Shown here in pieces: positions 50,850 to 62,210 of a stretch of DNA of 64,000 bases; the stretch's first letter is position 1, and each line of letters begins with the position of its first letter. The translations under genes were made by a program, and so were the position numbers. The notes below the pieces were generated by a model. That model made no database searches, was not told the origin of the DNA, and worked only from the letters and a program-made list of their open reading frames with translations. This DNA is from Microbacterium sp. RU33B (GTDB lineage Bacteria > Actinomycetota > Actinomycetes > Actinomycetales > Microbacteriaceae), in assembly GCF_900155915.1 (NCBI RefSeq), contig NZ_FTPO01000001.1, positions 1,550,001 through 1,614,000 on the forward strand, in the 5' to 3' direction.

Positions 50850-51793
50850 TCATCGAACTTCCCGACACGACGGTCAGCAAGATCTCGCGCTCGCTCGTGA
50901 GCGTGCGCGAAGAGGGCGGCGCCGTCGCCCTCGGACGCGTCCTCACCCTCATCATCGCCACCCGCCACGGGGCCGAGGAGGAGGTCATCGAAGCCGCGAA
51001 CGATGCGTCACGCGAGCATCCGATGCGCGTCATCGTGCTCATGCTGGGCGATGACGACGGCGACCCCCGCCTCGACGCGCAGATCCGCGTGGGCGGAGAC
51101 GCCGGGGCCAGCGAGGTCGTGGTCCTGCGCGCCACGGGCGCCGCCGGAAGCAACACCGAGAGCCTCGTGACCGGACTGCTGCTCCCCGACGCACCGGTGG
51201 TGGCCTGGTGGCCGGCCGATCCGCCGCTCGTCCCCTCCGAGTCGCCTCTCGGTCGGATCGCGGCGCGACGGATCACGGATGCCTCGACGCGCCCGTACGA
51301 CAAGCACCGCCTCGCGGCGCTCGGCGCCAACCACGCGCCCGGCGACACCGACCTGGCCTGGACGCGACTGACCCACTGGCGCGAGCAGCTCGCCGCCGTG
51401 CTCGATCAGCCGCCGTTCGAGCCTGTGACGGCCGTCGAGGTGCGCGGTGCGAGCAGCTCGCCGTCCACGGCGCTCCTCGCCGCGTGGCTCCGCCTGATGC
51501 TCGACGTGCCCGTCGATTGGAAGTACCTTCCCGAAGACGAGTGGTCCGACGGCATCAAGTCCGTCCGGCTGGTCCGTGCCAGCGGCGAGGTCGTGCTCGA
51601 CCGGGCGAGTGCCGCGATCGCGTGCCTCACGCAGCCGGGTCAGCCGCGCCACGATCTCGTGCTGCCGCGTCGGACACTCCGCGAATGCCTCGCCGAGGAG
51701 CTCCGACGGCTCGATCCCGACGTCCTGTATGGTCGAGTCATCACCGAGGGCTGGGAGCTCTTGGGAGCGGCGACGCAGGAGACGCATGGCTGA
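50846..51793 (+). CDS. opcA: Glucose-6-phosphate dehydrogenase assembly/activator protein OpcA
   Basis: A 315-residue OpcA, recognised by its start [20 protein letters not shown], the internal [31 protein letters not shown] and [20 protein letters not shown]. OpcA proteins allosterically activate or help assemble glucose-6-phosphate dehydrogenase. The GTG at 50846 overlaps the zwf stop and has GGAGG 5 nt upstream; a start four codons further upstream would lie inside zwf and lacks this support. Its 3' end overlaps pgl by 8 nt. Confidence 0.94.
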   Translation: MIIELPDTTVSKISRSLVSVREEGGAVALGRVLTLIIATRHGAEEEVIEAANDASREHPMRVIVLMLGDDDGDPRLDAQIRVGGDAGASEVVVLRATGAAGSNTESLVTGLLLPDAPVVAWWPADPPLVPSESPLGRIAARRITDASTRPYDKHRLAALGANHAPGDTDLAWTRLTHWREQLAAVLDQPPFEPVTAVEVRGASSSPSTALLAAWLRLMLDVPVDWKYLPEDEWSDGIKSVRLVRASGEVVLDRASAAIACLTQPGQPRHDLVLPRRTLRECLAEELRRLDPDVLYGRVITEGWELLGAATQETHG

Positions 51794-52565
51794 GTTCTAC
51801 GCTGAGAAGCGCGTTGTGATCACGCCGGATCCGCAGACCCTCGCAGATTCGGTCGCATCCCGCTTCCTCGGCCGCGTCGCCAAACGAGTGGCGCAGGGCA
51901 AGAAGGTCCATGTCTCGCTCACGGGCGGCGCCATCGGGATCGCCGTGCTCGCGGCGGCCGGCCGCAACCCCGAGCGCGACTCGATCGACTGGTCGCGGGT
52001 GCACTTCTGGTGGAACGACGAGCGGTTCGTTCCGCGCGGTCACGCCGACCGCAACGAGAAGGGCGCACGCGCAGCGCTGCTCGATCTCATCGACGTTCCC
52101 GCGGAGAACATCCACTCGATCGCGGCGAGCGATGACGGTGTCGACCTCGATGCCGGAGCCGATGCGTACGCGGCCGAACTGGCGCGTTTCGGGTCGGACG
52201 ACGATCCGTGGCCGTCCTTCGACGTGTGCTTCCTCGGGGTCGGACCCGACGCGCACATCGCGTCGCTCTTCCCCGATCGTCCCGAGATCCAGGTGACCGA
52301 CCGCACCGTCGTGCCCGTGCGCGACTCCCCCAAGCCTCCCGCGGAACGCATCACCCTCACGCGGCCGGTCATCAACTCGTCCAAGCGCGTGTGGATGGTG
52401 CTGGCAGGCCACGACAAGGCGTCGGCTCTCGGCCTCGCCCTCGCCGGTGCGAGCTACCAGAGCGTCCCCGCAGCGGGGGCGAAGGGCCGCAAGCGCACGA
52501 TCTTCTTCGTCGACCAGGAAGCCGCGCAGCAGGTCCCGCCGCAGCTCATCGACGGAGAGTACTGA
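51786..52565 (+). CDS. pgl: 6-phosphogluconolactonase
   Basis: A 259-residue Pgl/DevB-type lactonase: KKVHVSLTGGAIGIAVLAAA, then VHFWWNDERFVPRGHADRNE, VCFLGVGPDAHIASLFPD and the C-terminal LGLALAGASYQSVPAAGAKG. It hydrolyses 6-phosphogluconolactone to 6-phosphogluconate. The ATG at 51786 is preceded by AGGAG and lies within the end of opcA. It is the last gene of the pentose phosphate operon; gnd is not in the window. A bidirectional hairpin follows at 52585-52608. Confidence 0.93.
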   Translation: MAEFYAEKRVVITPDPQTLADSVASRFLGRVAKRVAQGKKVHVSLTGGAIGIAVLAAAGRNPERDSIDWSRVHFWWNDERFVPRGHADRNEKGARAALLDLIDVPAENIHSIAASDDGVDLDAGADAYAAELARFGSDDDPWPSFDVCFLGVGPDAHIASLFPDRPEIQVTDRTVVPVRDSPKPPAERITLTRPVINSSKRVWMVLAGHDKASALGLALAGASYQSVPAAGAKGRKRTIFFVDQEAAQQVPPQLIDGEY

Positions 52566-52584
52566 GCCCGATCCGGATACGAAG

Positions 52585-52608
52585 AACGGGATGCCGAGGC
52601 ATCCCGTT
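52585..52608. terminator. Bidirectional hairpin between pgl and rbpA
   Basis: AACGGGATGC (52585-52594) pairs with GCATCCCGTT (52599-52608) around a CGAG loop. Again built on the GGATGC/GCATCC word. Confidence 0.7.
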
Positions 52609-52629
52609 CCTGGTGAGGCTGTGGTGTGT

Positions 52630-52986
52630 TCAGGCGTCGCCGCGGCGCTCGCGCACCTGCTGCAGGGCGTCGCCGAGGAGGGTCTCGGCCTCTTCCTCCG
52701 TGCGACGCTCCTTCACGTAGGCGAGGTGCGTCTTGTAGGGCTCGGTCTTCGCGAGAGCCGGAGGGTTCTCCTTGTCGCGGCCGGCCGGCAGCCCCGAGTG
52801 CGGCGAGTCGATCGTGTCGGGGATCTCCTCTTCCGCGATCCCGGCGGCGAAGTACCGCACGGTCTCGTTGCCGAGGGCATCCCAGTAGGGAACGGCGACG
52901 CGTTCCGCGTGGAAGCCGTGGTCCTGCTCGCCCATCGGGCCGGCACCGACTCGGGTGCCTCGGATCGCGTTGCCGCCGGTAGCCAT
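52630..52986 (-). CDS. rbpA: RNA polymerase-binding protein RbpA
   Basis: A 118-residue RbpA, the actinobacterial transcription activator that binds RNA polymerase and the primary sigma factor. Recognisable are MATGGNAIRGTRVGAGPMGE, the central domain FHAERVAVPYWDALGNETVR, EEEIPDTIDSPHSGLPAGRD (basic linker region) and the C-terminal sigma-interacting helix KTHLAYVKERRTEEEAETLL. It shares an mRNA with secG: the secG stop and the rbpA start overlap by 1 nt (TGATG). The nearest promoter, upstream of secG, has a perfect TATAAT -10. Confidence 0.93.
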   Translation of the reverse strand: MATGGNAIRGTRVGAGPMGEQDHGFHAERVAVPYWDALGNETVRYFAAGIAEEEIPDTIDSPHSGLPAGRDKENPPALAKTEPYKTHLAYVKERRTEEEAETLLGDALQQVRERRGDA

Positions 52987-53234
52987 CAGATCACCTGGAA
53001 TTTCGTGATGAGTCCGAGCGCGACGATCGCGACGAACCAGACGAGTGCGAGCACGATCGTGAATCGGTTGAGGTTGCGCTCGGCGAGGCCCGAAGAGCCC
53101 ATCGCCGAGGTCATGCCGCCGCCGAACATGTCGGAGAGGCCGCCGCCGCGCCCTTTGTGGAGCAGGATGAGGAGGGTCAGCAGGAGGCTCGTGATACCGA
53201 GGATCACCTGCAGGACGAACTCGAGGATCTGCAC
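52986..53234 (-). CDS. secG: Preprotein translocase subunit SecG
   Basis: An 82-residue SecG with two membrane helices: VQILEFVLQVILGITSLLLT then LLILLHKGRGGGLSDMFGGG (the conserved cytoplasmic loop) and a C-terminal helix FTIVLALVWFVAIVALGLI. It is a non-essential partner of the SecYE channel. The GTG at 53234 fits the family start; a longer in-frame version would begin 13 codons upstream. Usually directly follows tpiA; here a hydrolase gene of opposite strand separates them. Confidence 0.9.
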   Translation of the reverse strand: MQILEFVLQVILGITSLLLTLLILLHKGRGGGLSDMFGGGMTSAMGSSGLAERNLNRFTIVLALVWFVAIVALGLITKFQVI

Positions 53235-53281
53235 AGTCGTAGAAGCCTTTCGCTGCGACCCGTCGGATCGCACAAGTGTTC

Positions 53282-53287
53282 ATTATA
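53282..53287 (-). promoter_or_regulatory. Consensus -10 element of secG-rbpA
   Basis: TATAAT on the minus strand, an exact match to the bacterial consensus in a ~70% GC genome. It gives a leader of about 40 nt before secG; no TTGACA-like -35 is evident. Confidence 0.65.
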
Positions 53288-53373
53288 CCGTCAGGCCGGG
53301 CTGCGACTCGACCCGAGTGACGCGGCCTCTCCACAGGCCCGCCTCGGCCGTCGCTCCCGCGAGCGGTGCGGCG

Positions 53374-53379
53374 TATCAT
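53374..53379 (+). promoter_or_regulatory. Leaderless-type -10 element of the 53386 hydrolase
   Basis: TATCAT ends 6 nt before the ATG at 53386. Confidence 0.55.
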
Positions 53380-53385
53380 CCGAGC

Positions 53386-54228
53386 ATGCACCGCCGCATC
53401 GTCGTCATCACGCTGGCCGCCCTCCTCACCCTCACCGCCACTCCCGCCGCCCACGGGGCGGTTCAGCCGCCGTCTGCGGTCACCGTCGCCCAGGGGCTCC
53501 CCGTCGCGACATCCACCGTCACCGTGTCGCAGAACGGCCGCACCTTCACGGCTCGGATGGTGCAGCCGACGGGTTCGGCTCCCGGCTCGTACCCCGTCGT
53601 CGGCTTCGGCCACGGCTTCGTGCAGTCCACGTCGCGGTACGCCTCCACCCTCGCCGCCCTCGCGGCGAGCGGGTACATCGTGATCGCTCCGGAGACGCAG
53701 ACCGGGCTCCTGCCCAACCACGGCGCCCTCGCCGACGACCTCCGCGCGGCGATCGCGTGGGGACACCGCACGCAGCCCAACGCTCATCCCACTCTCGATG
53801 CCGTCGCCGGGCACTCCATGGGCGGAGGAGCAGCGGTGCTGGCCGGCTCCCGGCAGCCCGACATCGACGCGGTGGCGACCCTCGCCGCCGCCGAGACCCG
53901 GCCGTCCTCGACATCGGCCGCGACCCAGCTGCGGGTGCCGTCGCTCTTCGTGACCGGCACCTCCGACACCGTCGTCGCGCCGTCCTCCACGCGCAAGATC
54001 TTCCAGAATGCGCCGACGCCCTCGACATGGGTGTCGATCACCGGCGGCTACCACTGCGGATTCGTCGATTCGTCGGCGTTCTTCGGCATCGGATGCGACC
54101 GCGGCGGAATCAGCCGAGGCACCCAGCTGCAGCTCTCGCAGCGCACGCTGATCTCGTGGCTCGACTACCGCCTCAAGGGAGCGCCGGCGTTCTCGTCACC
54201 CGCCGGAACGACCACCGAGTCGAAGTAG
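53386..54228 (+). CDS. Secreted alpha/beta hydrolase (lipase/cutinase-like)
   Basis: A 280-residue alpha/beta hydrolase with a signal peptide (IVVITLAALLTLTATPAAHG, cleavage likely after AHG around residue 24). The body has YPVVGFGHGFVQSTSRYAST, the nucleophile elbow DAVAGHSMGGGAAVLAGS, an aspartate region VTGTSDTVVAPSSTRKIF and a histidine in ISITGGYHCGF-like sequence (SITGGYHCGFVD). Two cysteines near the end could form a disulfide. It resembles the chlorophyllase/PETase-like hydrolases; the substrate is not predictable. It has its own -10 element and terminator and stands between tpiA and secG, two genes normally adjacent. Confidence 0.85.
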   Translation: MHRRIVVITLAALLTLTATPAAHGAVQPPSAVTVAQGLPVATSTVTVSQNGRTFTARMVQPTGSAPGSYPVVGFGHGFVQSTSRYASTLAALAASGYIVIAPETQTGLLPNHGALADDLRAAIAWGHRTQPNAHPTLDAVAGHSMGGGAAVLAGSRQPDIDAVATLAAAETRPSSTSAATQLRVPSLFVTGTSDTVVAPSSTRKIFQNAPTPSTWVSITGGYHCGFVDSSAFFGIGCDRGGISRGTQLQLSQRTLISWLDYRLKGAPAFSSPAGTTTESK

Positions 54229-54241
54229 CTCAAGAGACGGC

Positions 54242-54282
54242 GAGAGGGCCCGCCGACCGTCACGCGGTCAGCGGGCCCTCTC
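54242..54282. terminator. Bidirectional terminator between the secreted hydrolase and tpiA
   Basis: GAGAGGGCCCGC (54242-54253) pairs with GCGGGCCCTCTC (54271-54282); inner GACCG/CGGTC extend the stem after one mismatch. The strongest hairpin in the window. Confidence 0.8.
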
Positions 54283-54292
54283 CGTGGTGTCG

Positions 54293-55071
54293 TCAGACGC
54301 CGACGTGCTTCTGGTAGCGGATGATGGCGGCGAACTCGTCGACGAGGAGGCTCGCCCCACCGACGAGGGCGCCGTCGACATCGGGCTCGCGCATGAAGCT
54401 CGCGATGTTGCCGGACTTGACCGACCCGCCGTACAGGATGCGCGTGCGATCCGCGGCATCCTGACCGAGCTTGTCGGCCACGACGGCACGCAGCGCCGCG
54501 CAGACCTCCTGCGCCTGCTCGGGCGAGGCCACCTGGCCCGTGCCGATCGCCCAGACCGGCTCGTACGCCACGACGATCTCGGCACCGGCGGCCACACCCT
54601 CCAGGGCGACCTCCAGCTGACCGACCGATACCGCGGTGGGACCGGACTGCTCGCGCTGCTCCAGCGTCTCGCCGACGCAGATCACGGGCACGAGCCCGTG
54701 CTTCAGCGCCGCCTGTACCTTGGCCGCCACGACCTCGTCGGTCTCCGCGTGGTAGTCACGACGCTCCGAGTGGCCGATGATGACGTACGACGCGTTGAGC
54801 TTCTTCAGGAATGCACCCGAGATCTCGCCGGTGTAGGCACCGGAGTCGTGGGTCGACAGATCCTGCGCGCCGAGCGCGAACTCGATCTTGTCCTGGTCGA
54901 GCAGGATCTGCACGGTGCGGAGGTCCGTGAAGGGCGGGAAGACCGCCACCTCGACAGTGCCCGCGTCGTGCTTGGCATCCTTCAGCGACCAGTCGAGCTT
55001 CTGGACGAAGGCGACCGCCTGGAGGTGGTCGAGGTTCATCTTCCAGTTGCCCGCGATGAGGGGCTGTCTGT

Positions 55072-55084
<13 letters not shown>
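54293..55084 (-). CDS. tpiA: Triosephosphate isomerase
   Basis: A 263-residue TIM-barrel enzyme: substrate lysine in [13 protein letters not shown], catalytic histidine in [13 protein letters not shown], catalytic glutamate in [20 protein letters not shown], and the phosphate loop [10 protein letters not shown]. Interconverts glyceraldehyde 3-phosphate and dihydroxyacetone phosphate. Third gene of gap-pgk-tpiA; its start lies within the last 13 nt of pgk, so translation is coupled. Confidence 0.96.
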
Positions 55085-56289
<1,205 letters not shown>

Positions 56290-56297
56290 GACTGAGA

Positions 56298-57557
<1,260 letters not shown>

Positions 57558-57571
57558 TCACGCGAGTGCGA

Positions 57572-58192
57572 TCAGACGAGCAGGCCTGCGGTCTGAGTCT
57601 GCGCGCGGGCGAAGCGCGCCTGCACATCGGACCAGTTCGCGATGTTCCAGAACGCCTTGACGTAGTCTGCGCGCACGTTCTTGTAGTCGAGGTAGTACGC
57701 GTGCTCCCAGACGTCCAGGAGCAGCAGCGGCACCGTGCCCGCCGCGAACTGCGACTGCTGGTCGAAGAACTGCTGGATGATGAGGTTCTCGCCGATCGAG
57801 TCCCAGAACAGACCCGCCCAGCCCGACCCCTGCACGCCGAGCGCGGCGGCGGTGAAGTGCGCCGTGAACTTGTCGAACGATCCGAAGTGGTCGGTGATCG
57901 CGGACTCGAGCTCGCCGGTGGGCTTGTCGCCGCCGTCCGGCGACATGTTCGTCCAGAAGATCGAGTGGTTCGTGTGACCGCCGAGGTTGAACGCGAGGTC
58001 CTTCTCGAGCTTGTTCACCGAGGCGAAGTCGCCCTTGTCGCGCGCCTCGGCGAGCTGCTCGAGCGCGGTGTTCGCGCCCGTCACGTACGCCTGGTGGTGC
58101 TTGTCGTGATGCAGCTGCATGATCGATGCGCTGATGTGCGGCTCCAGAGCCGCGTAGTCGTACGGGAGGTCGGGCAAGGTGTACTTCGCCAT
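57572..58192 (-). CDS. sodA: Superoxide dismutase, Mn type
   Basis: A 206-residue Fe/Mn superoxide dismutase. Metal ligands are seen in [19 protein letters not shown] (first His), [18 protein letters not shown] (second His), and [20 protein letters not shown] (Asp and third His). [13 protein letters not shown] carries the glutamine position typical of Mn enzymes, so Mn is more likely than Fe. It dismutates superoxide in the cytosol. The ATG at 58192 follows AGGAAG by 8 nt; a GTG two codons upstream is possible. Candidate -10 TAGGAT at 58261-58256. Confidence 0.93.
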   Translation of the reverse strand: MAKYTLPDLPYDYAALEPHISASIMQLHHDKHHQAYVTGANTALEQLAEARDKGDFASVNKLEKDLAFNLGGHTNHSIFWTNMSPDGGDKPTGELESAITDHFGSFDKFTAHFTAAALGVQGSGWAGLFWDSIGENLIIQQFFDQQSQFAAGTVPLLLLDVWEHAYYLDYKNVRADYVKAFWNIANWSDVQARFARAQTQTAGLLV

Positions 58193-58255
58193 GTTCACTT
58201 CTTCCTGTCGGCGCCGCGCGGGAACGTGTCCACACGGCGGGGGTGACCGAATGTC

Positions 58256-58261
58256 ATCCTA
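58256..58261 (-). promoter_or_regulatory. Candidate -10 element of sodA
   Basis: TAGGAT on the minus strand; leader of about 55-60 nt ending in AGGAAG. Confidence 0.4.
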
Positions 58262-58334
58262 CCGAGAGGGCAACACCGCCGTCGTGGGGTTGCTTCCCAC
58301 GAAGTCGCGGAGTAACGCGAGGGACGAGCGGAGC

Positions 58335-59312
58335 TCAGTCCTCCATGCCGGCCGGCACGGCGGACTCCGTGCCCGGGATGCCGTCGATCTCGGCCTTCTT
58401 GTCGGCCATCGCGAGCAGGCGACGGATGCGGCCGGCGACGGCGTCCTTCGTGAGGGGCGGGTCGGCGTGGTGACCCAGTTCGTCGAGGCTCGCGTCGCGG
58501 TGCGAGAGGCGCAGCTCCCCCGCTTCGCGCAGGTGCTCGGGAACCTCGTCGGCGAGGATCTCCAGCGCGCGCTCGACGCGTGCGCACGCGGCGACGGCGG
58601 CCTGAGCCGAACGACGGAGGTTCGCGTCGTCGAAGTTCACCAGGCGGTTCACGCCCGCGCGCACCTCGCGGCGCTGGCGGAGCTGATCCCAGTCGGCGGC
58701 GGCACGGCGCGCACCCATCTCGGCGAGTGCCTGGCGGATCGCCTCCCCCTCGCGCACCACGACGCGCGGCACGCCGCGGACCTCGCGGGCCTTCGCGGGG
58801 ATGCCGAGGCGGTGCGCGGCGCCCACGAGGGCCATCGCGGCCTCACCCGACGGGCACGTCACTTCGAGAGCGGCCGAACGACCCGGTTCGGAGAGCGATC
58901 CCGCCGCGAGGAACGCACCGCGCCAGACGGCGGCGAGGTCGGGGCGGGCACCGGTCGTGAGCTTGTTGGGAAGGCCCCGCACCGGACGCCGGCGCTGGTC
59001 GAGCAGGCCGGTCTGACGCGCGAGCGTCTCGCCGCCCTCGATCACCCGGACGGCGTAGTGCGACCCGGTGCGTCCGCCGGAGCCCTGCACGTGCACGAGC
59101 TCGGGACGGACGCCGTAGATCTCCATGAGATCGCGTGCCACACGGCGTGCGAGCACGTCGGAATCGAGCTCGGCCTCCACGGCCACGCGGTTCGCGATCG
59201 AGTGGAGCCCCCCGGAGAACCGCAGAAGCGACGTGAGTTCGGCGACACGCGCCGACGGGCGCGGATCGCGCACGGTTGTCAGCTCGGCCTTCACGTCAGC
59301 GGTCAGCGACAC
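58335..59312 (-). CDS. whiA: DNA-binding regulator WhiA
   Basis: A 325-residue WhiA. The N-terminal part is the degenerate LAGLIDADG homing-endonuclease-like fold ([47 protein letters not shown]); the C-terminal helix-turn-helix is in [20 protein letters not shown] and [20 protein letters not shown]. In actinomycetes WhiA controls division and sporulation genes; in non-sporulating relatives it is linked to cell division. Start is GTG at 59312 after GGAGAGCT. Order uvrC-rapZ-whiA is conserved, but the yvcK-type gene that often sits before whiA is missing here. Confidence 0.95.
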   Translation of the reverse strand: MSLTADVKAELTTVRDPRPSARVAELTSLLRFSGGLHSIANRVAVEAELDSDVLARRVARDLMEIYGVRPELVHVQGSGGRTGSHYAVRVIEGGETLARQTGLLDQRRRPVRGLPNKLTTGARPDLAAVWRGAFLAAGSLSEPGRSAALEVTCPSGEAAMALVGAAHRLGIPAKAREVRGVPRVVVREGEAIRQALAEMGARRAAADWDQLRQRREVRAGVNRLVNFDDANLRRSAQAAVAACARVERALEILADEVPEHLREAGELRLSHRDASLDELGHHADPPLTKDAVAGRIRRLLAMADKKAEIDGIPGTESAVPAGMED

Positions 59313-59375
59313 AGCTCTCCTTGCGGCAGTCAGGGGTGGGGACGAAGGAACAGCCTACCCGCCCCCGCGCGTGGG

Positions 59376-60260
59376 CTACTCCCGGCCGAGGTCGCGGTCC
59401 TTGACCCGCACAGCGACGCCGGGGACGTTCTGGAGCCGCGCAGCGAGCTGGCGGGCCATCACGACCGAGCGGTGCTTTCCGCCCGTGCACCCGATCGCGA
59501 CGACGGAGTGGCGCTTGTTCTCGCGCTGGTACCCCTCGAGGACCGGAACGAGGGCGGCGGCGTACGCGTCGATGAATTCGAGCGCGCCCGGCTGCGCGAG
59601 GACGTAGTCGCGGACGGCGTCGTCCTCACCGGTGAGCGCGCGCAGATCGGCGCTCCAGAACGGATTCGGGAGGAACCGCATGTCCGCCACGAGGTCGGCG
59701 TCGGCGGGAAGGCCGTACTTGAAGCCGAAGCTCTGGATCGTGAGGGCGTGGCGGGCGGAGCCCTCTTCGGAGAACAGGTCGATCACGGCCGTCGCGAGCT
59801 GATGGATGTTGAAGTCCGACGTGTCGATGATGACGTCGGCGCTCTCGCGGATGGCGGCCAGGCGCGCCCGCTCGGCCCGGATGCCGTCGACGATCGTGCC
59901 GTCGCCCTGGAGGGGGTGCGGCCGCCGGACGGCTTCGAATCGACGCACGAGGACGTCGTCGGAGGCATCCAGGAACATGACCCGGAGCTGCTGCCGGGCG
60001 TCGCGCAAGGCGCGGGTCACCTCGGGGAGCTGCGCGAAGAGATCGCGTCCGCGCACGTCGACGACGACCGCCACCTTCGGCAGCGCGTCACCGGCACGGC
60101 CGGTGAGCTCCAGCAGCGGCTTGAGCATCTGCGGGGGCAGGTTGTCGACCACGTACCAGTCGAGATCTTCGAGCGCGTTGGCCGCCGTCGTGCGACCGGC
60201 CCCCGACATCCCCGTCACGATGAGGATCTCGCCTCTGTCGCGGTTGTCCTGCTCCACCAT
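59376..60260 (-). CDS. rapZ: RapZ-type nucleotide-binding protein
   Basis: A 294-residue P-loop protein (YvcJ/RapZ family). Walker A is [20 protein letters not shown], followed by [38 protein letters not shown] Walker B region, and the C-terminal domain [20 protein letters not shown] and [20 protein letters not shown]. In E. coli it is an RNase E adapter; in Gram-positives it is a nucleotide-binding protein of unclear role. A candidate -10 (TAGGCT, 60288-60283) suggests an own promoter with a short leader. Confidence 0.94.
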   Translation of the reverse strand: MVEQDNRDRGEILIVTGMSGAGRTTAANALEDLDWYVVDNLPPQMLKPLLELTGRAGDALPKVAVVVDVRGRDLFAQLPEVTRALRDARQQLRVMFLDASDDVLVRRFEAVRRPHPLQGDGTIVDGIRAERARLAAIRESADVIIDTSDFNIHQLATAVIDLFSEEGSARHALTIQSFGFKYGLPADADLVADMRFLPNPFWSADLRALTGEDDAVRDYVLAQPGALEFIDAYAAALVPVLEGYQRENKRHSVVAIGCTGGKHRSVVMARQLAARLQNVPGVAVRVKDRDLGRE

Positions 60261-60282
60261 GAAACCCCCGTCGTGTGGTTCC

Positions 60283-60288
60283 AGCCTA
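60283..60288 (-). promoter_or_regulatory. Candidate -10 element of rapZ
   Basis: TAGGCT on the minus strand, 22 nt before the rapZ ATG; a GGGGG stretch provides the ribosome site. Confidence 0.4.
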
Positions 60289-60292
60289 GCGA

Positions 60293-62200
60293 TCACGCGG
60301 CGGTGGTCGCGTCGCTCAGGTGCGCGTGGATGGCGGCGGCGAGCTTCGGACCGACACCGGGCAGCTCGGTGATCTCTTCGGGCGTGGCCTGCTTGAGCGC
60401 GGCGACCGAGCCGAAGTGCCGGAGCAGCGCCTTGATGCGGGCGTCGCCGAGACCCGGGATCTCGGCGAGCACGCTCTGGATGTCGCGCCGGCGGCGCTTG
60501 CGCTGATGGGTGATCGCGAAGCGGTGGGCCTCGTCGCGCAAGCGCTGGAGGAGGTACAGCGCTTCGGAGGTGCGCGGCAGGATGACGGGGTACTCCTCCC
60601 CTGGCAGCCACACCTCCTCGAGTCGCTTGGCGATGCCGCACAGGGCGACCTCTTCGTGGCCGGCGTCGCGGAGGGCGCGTGCCGCGGCCTCCACCTGCGG
60701 CTGTCCGCCGTCGACGACGAGAAGCTGCGGGCGGTACGCGAAGCGCGGGCGCTTCTTCGTCGTGACGACTTCCCCGTCGTCGGTGACCTCGGGTTCGGGT
60801 TCGACCTCTTCGGGTCGATCGAGATACGCGAGACGGCGCATGAGCACCTGGTACATCGAGTCGGTGTCGTCGGTCGTCTCCGGCACCCCGAACGAGCGGT
60901 ACTGGTCTTTGCGCGGAAGCCCGTCTTCGAAGACGACCATCGAGGCGACCACGTTGGTGCCGCTGAGGTGCGACACGTCGAAGCACTCGATGCGCAGGGG
61001 CGCGTCGGCCAGTCCGAGCGCCTCCTGGAGGTCGGTGAGCGCCTGCGAGCGAGCCACGTAGTCGCTCGTGCGCCGGGTCTTGTGCAGCATCAGCGCCTGC
61101 TGCGCGTTCAGCGTCGCGGTGCGCAGGAGGTCGGCCTTGCGCCCGCGCTGCGCGACCTGGAGCGAGACGTTGCGCCCCCGCTTGTCGCGCAGCCACTGCT
61201 CGAGCTCCTCGGCGTCGTCGGGAAGCGCCGGCACCAGCACCTGGCGCGGGATGTCGGAGGCCGCCGCTGCACCGTAGGTGCGCTGCAGCACCTGATCGAC
61301 GAGGTCGGCGCCGGAGATGTCGAGCTCCTTCTCGATCGTCGTGGCGCGCACGCCGCGCACCCTGCCGCCCCTCACCACGAAGTGCTGCACCGTCGCAGCG
61401 AGCTCGTCTTCGGCGATGCCGAACAGATCGGCGTCGGTGTCGGGCGCCAGCACGAGCGCGCTCTTGTTGAGCACGGCCTCGATCGCCTGGAGCTTGTCGC
61501 GATAGACCGCGGCCGACTCGTAGTCCATGGCCGCCGACGCCTCGCGCATGCGTGCCGTCAGCTCCTTCGCGAACCGCTGATCGCCGCCCGCCATGAACGA
61601 GACGAAGTCGTCGACGATCGCACGGTGCTCCTCGATCGTGACCTTCATGGAGCAGGGTCCGCCGCAGCGTCCGATCTGGCCGGGGAAGCACGGCCTCCCC
61701 GTGGCCATCGCCTTCTTGTACGAGGAATCCGAGCACGTGCGGATCGGGAACACCCGGATCATGAGGTCGATCGTGTCGTGCACCGCCCACACCTTCGGGT
61801 ACGGACCGAAGTACTTCGCCCCCGGGATGCGGTGGTTGCGCGTCACGATGACGCGCGGGGCCTCGTCGCCGAGGGTGATCGCCATGAACGGATAGGACTT
61901 GTCGTCCTTGTACCGGACGTTGAAGGGCGGGTCGAACTCCTTGATCCATTGGTACTCGAGCTGCAGGGAGTCGACGTCGCTGCCGACGACGGTCCACTCG
62001 ACGGATGCCGCGGTCAGCACCATCCGCCGCGTGCGCTCGTGCAGGGTGCGCAGCGGCGCGAAGTAGTTCGACAGGCGCGCGCGCAGGTTCTTGGCCTTGC
62101 CGACGTACAGCACCCGTCCGTCGCCGTCGCGGAAGCGGTACACGCCCGGATGGGTGGGGATCTCCCCCGCCTTCGGCTTGTACGGAAGCTGGTCAGCCAT
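60293..62200 (-). CDS. uvrC: Excinuclease ABC subunit C
   Basis: A 635-residue UvrC. GIY-YIG nuclease domain at the N-terminus ([20 protein letters not shown] then [11 protein letters not shown]), a cysteine region around the middle, the UVR motif near residue 210, the RNase H-like second nuclease domain ([20 protein letters not shown] and [20 protein letters not shown]) and C-terminal helix-hairpin-helix repeats ([34 protein letters not shown]). It cuts both sides of a lesion in nucleotide excision repair. It is 10 nt after uvrA. Confidence 0.96.
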   Translation of the reverse strand: MADQLPYKPKAGEIPTHPGVYRFRDGDGRVLYVGKAKNLRARLSNYFAPLRTLHERTRRMVLTAASVEWTVVGSDVDSLQLEYQWIKEFDPPFNVRYKDDKSYPFMAITLGDEAPRVIVTRNHRIPGAKYFGPYPKVWAVHDTIDLMIRVFPIRTCSDSSYKKAMATGRPCFPGQIGRCGGPCSMKVTIEEHRAIVDDFVSFMAGGDQRFAKELTARMREASAAMDYESAAVYRDKLQAIEAVLNKSALVLAPDTDADLFGIAEDELAATVQHFVVRGGRVRGVRATTIEKELDISGADLVDQVLQRTYGAAAASDIPRQVLVPALPDDAEELEQWLRDKRGRNVSLQVAQRGRKADLLRTATLNAQQALMLHKTRRTSDYVARSQALTDLQEALGLADAPLRIECFDVSHLSGTNVVASMVVFEDGLPRKDQYRSFGVPETTDDTDSMYQVLMRRLAYLDRPEEVEPEPEVTDDGEVVTTKKRPRFAYRPQLLVVDGGQPQVEAAARALRDAGHEEVALCGIAKRLEEVWLPGEEYPVILPRTSEALYLLQRLRDEAHRFAITHQRKRRRRDIQSVLAEIPGLGDARIKALLRHFGSVAALKQATPEEITELPGVGPKLAAAIHAHLSDATTAA

Positions 62201-62210
62201 GCCCTGGTGC

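Noticed and set aside
58284..58301. CGTGGG/CCCACG hairpin downstream of whiA as a terminator
   Set aside because: Only a 6-bp stem with no T-rich tail; too weak to list.
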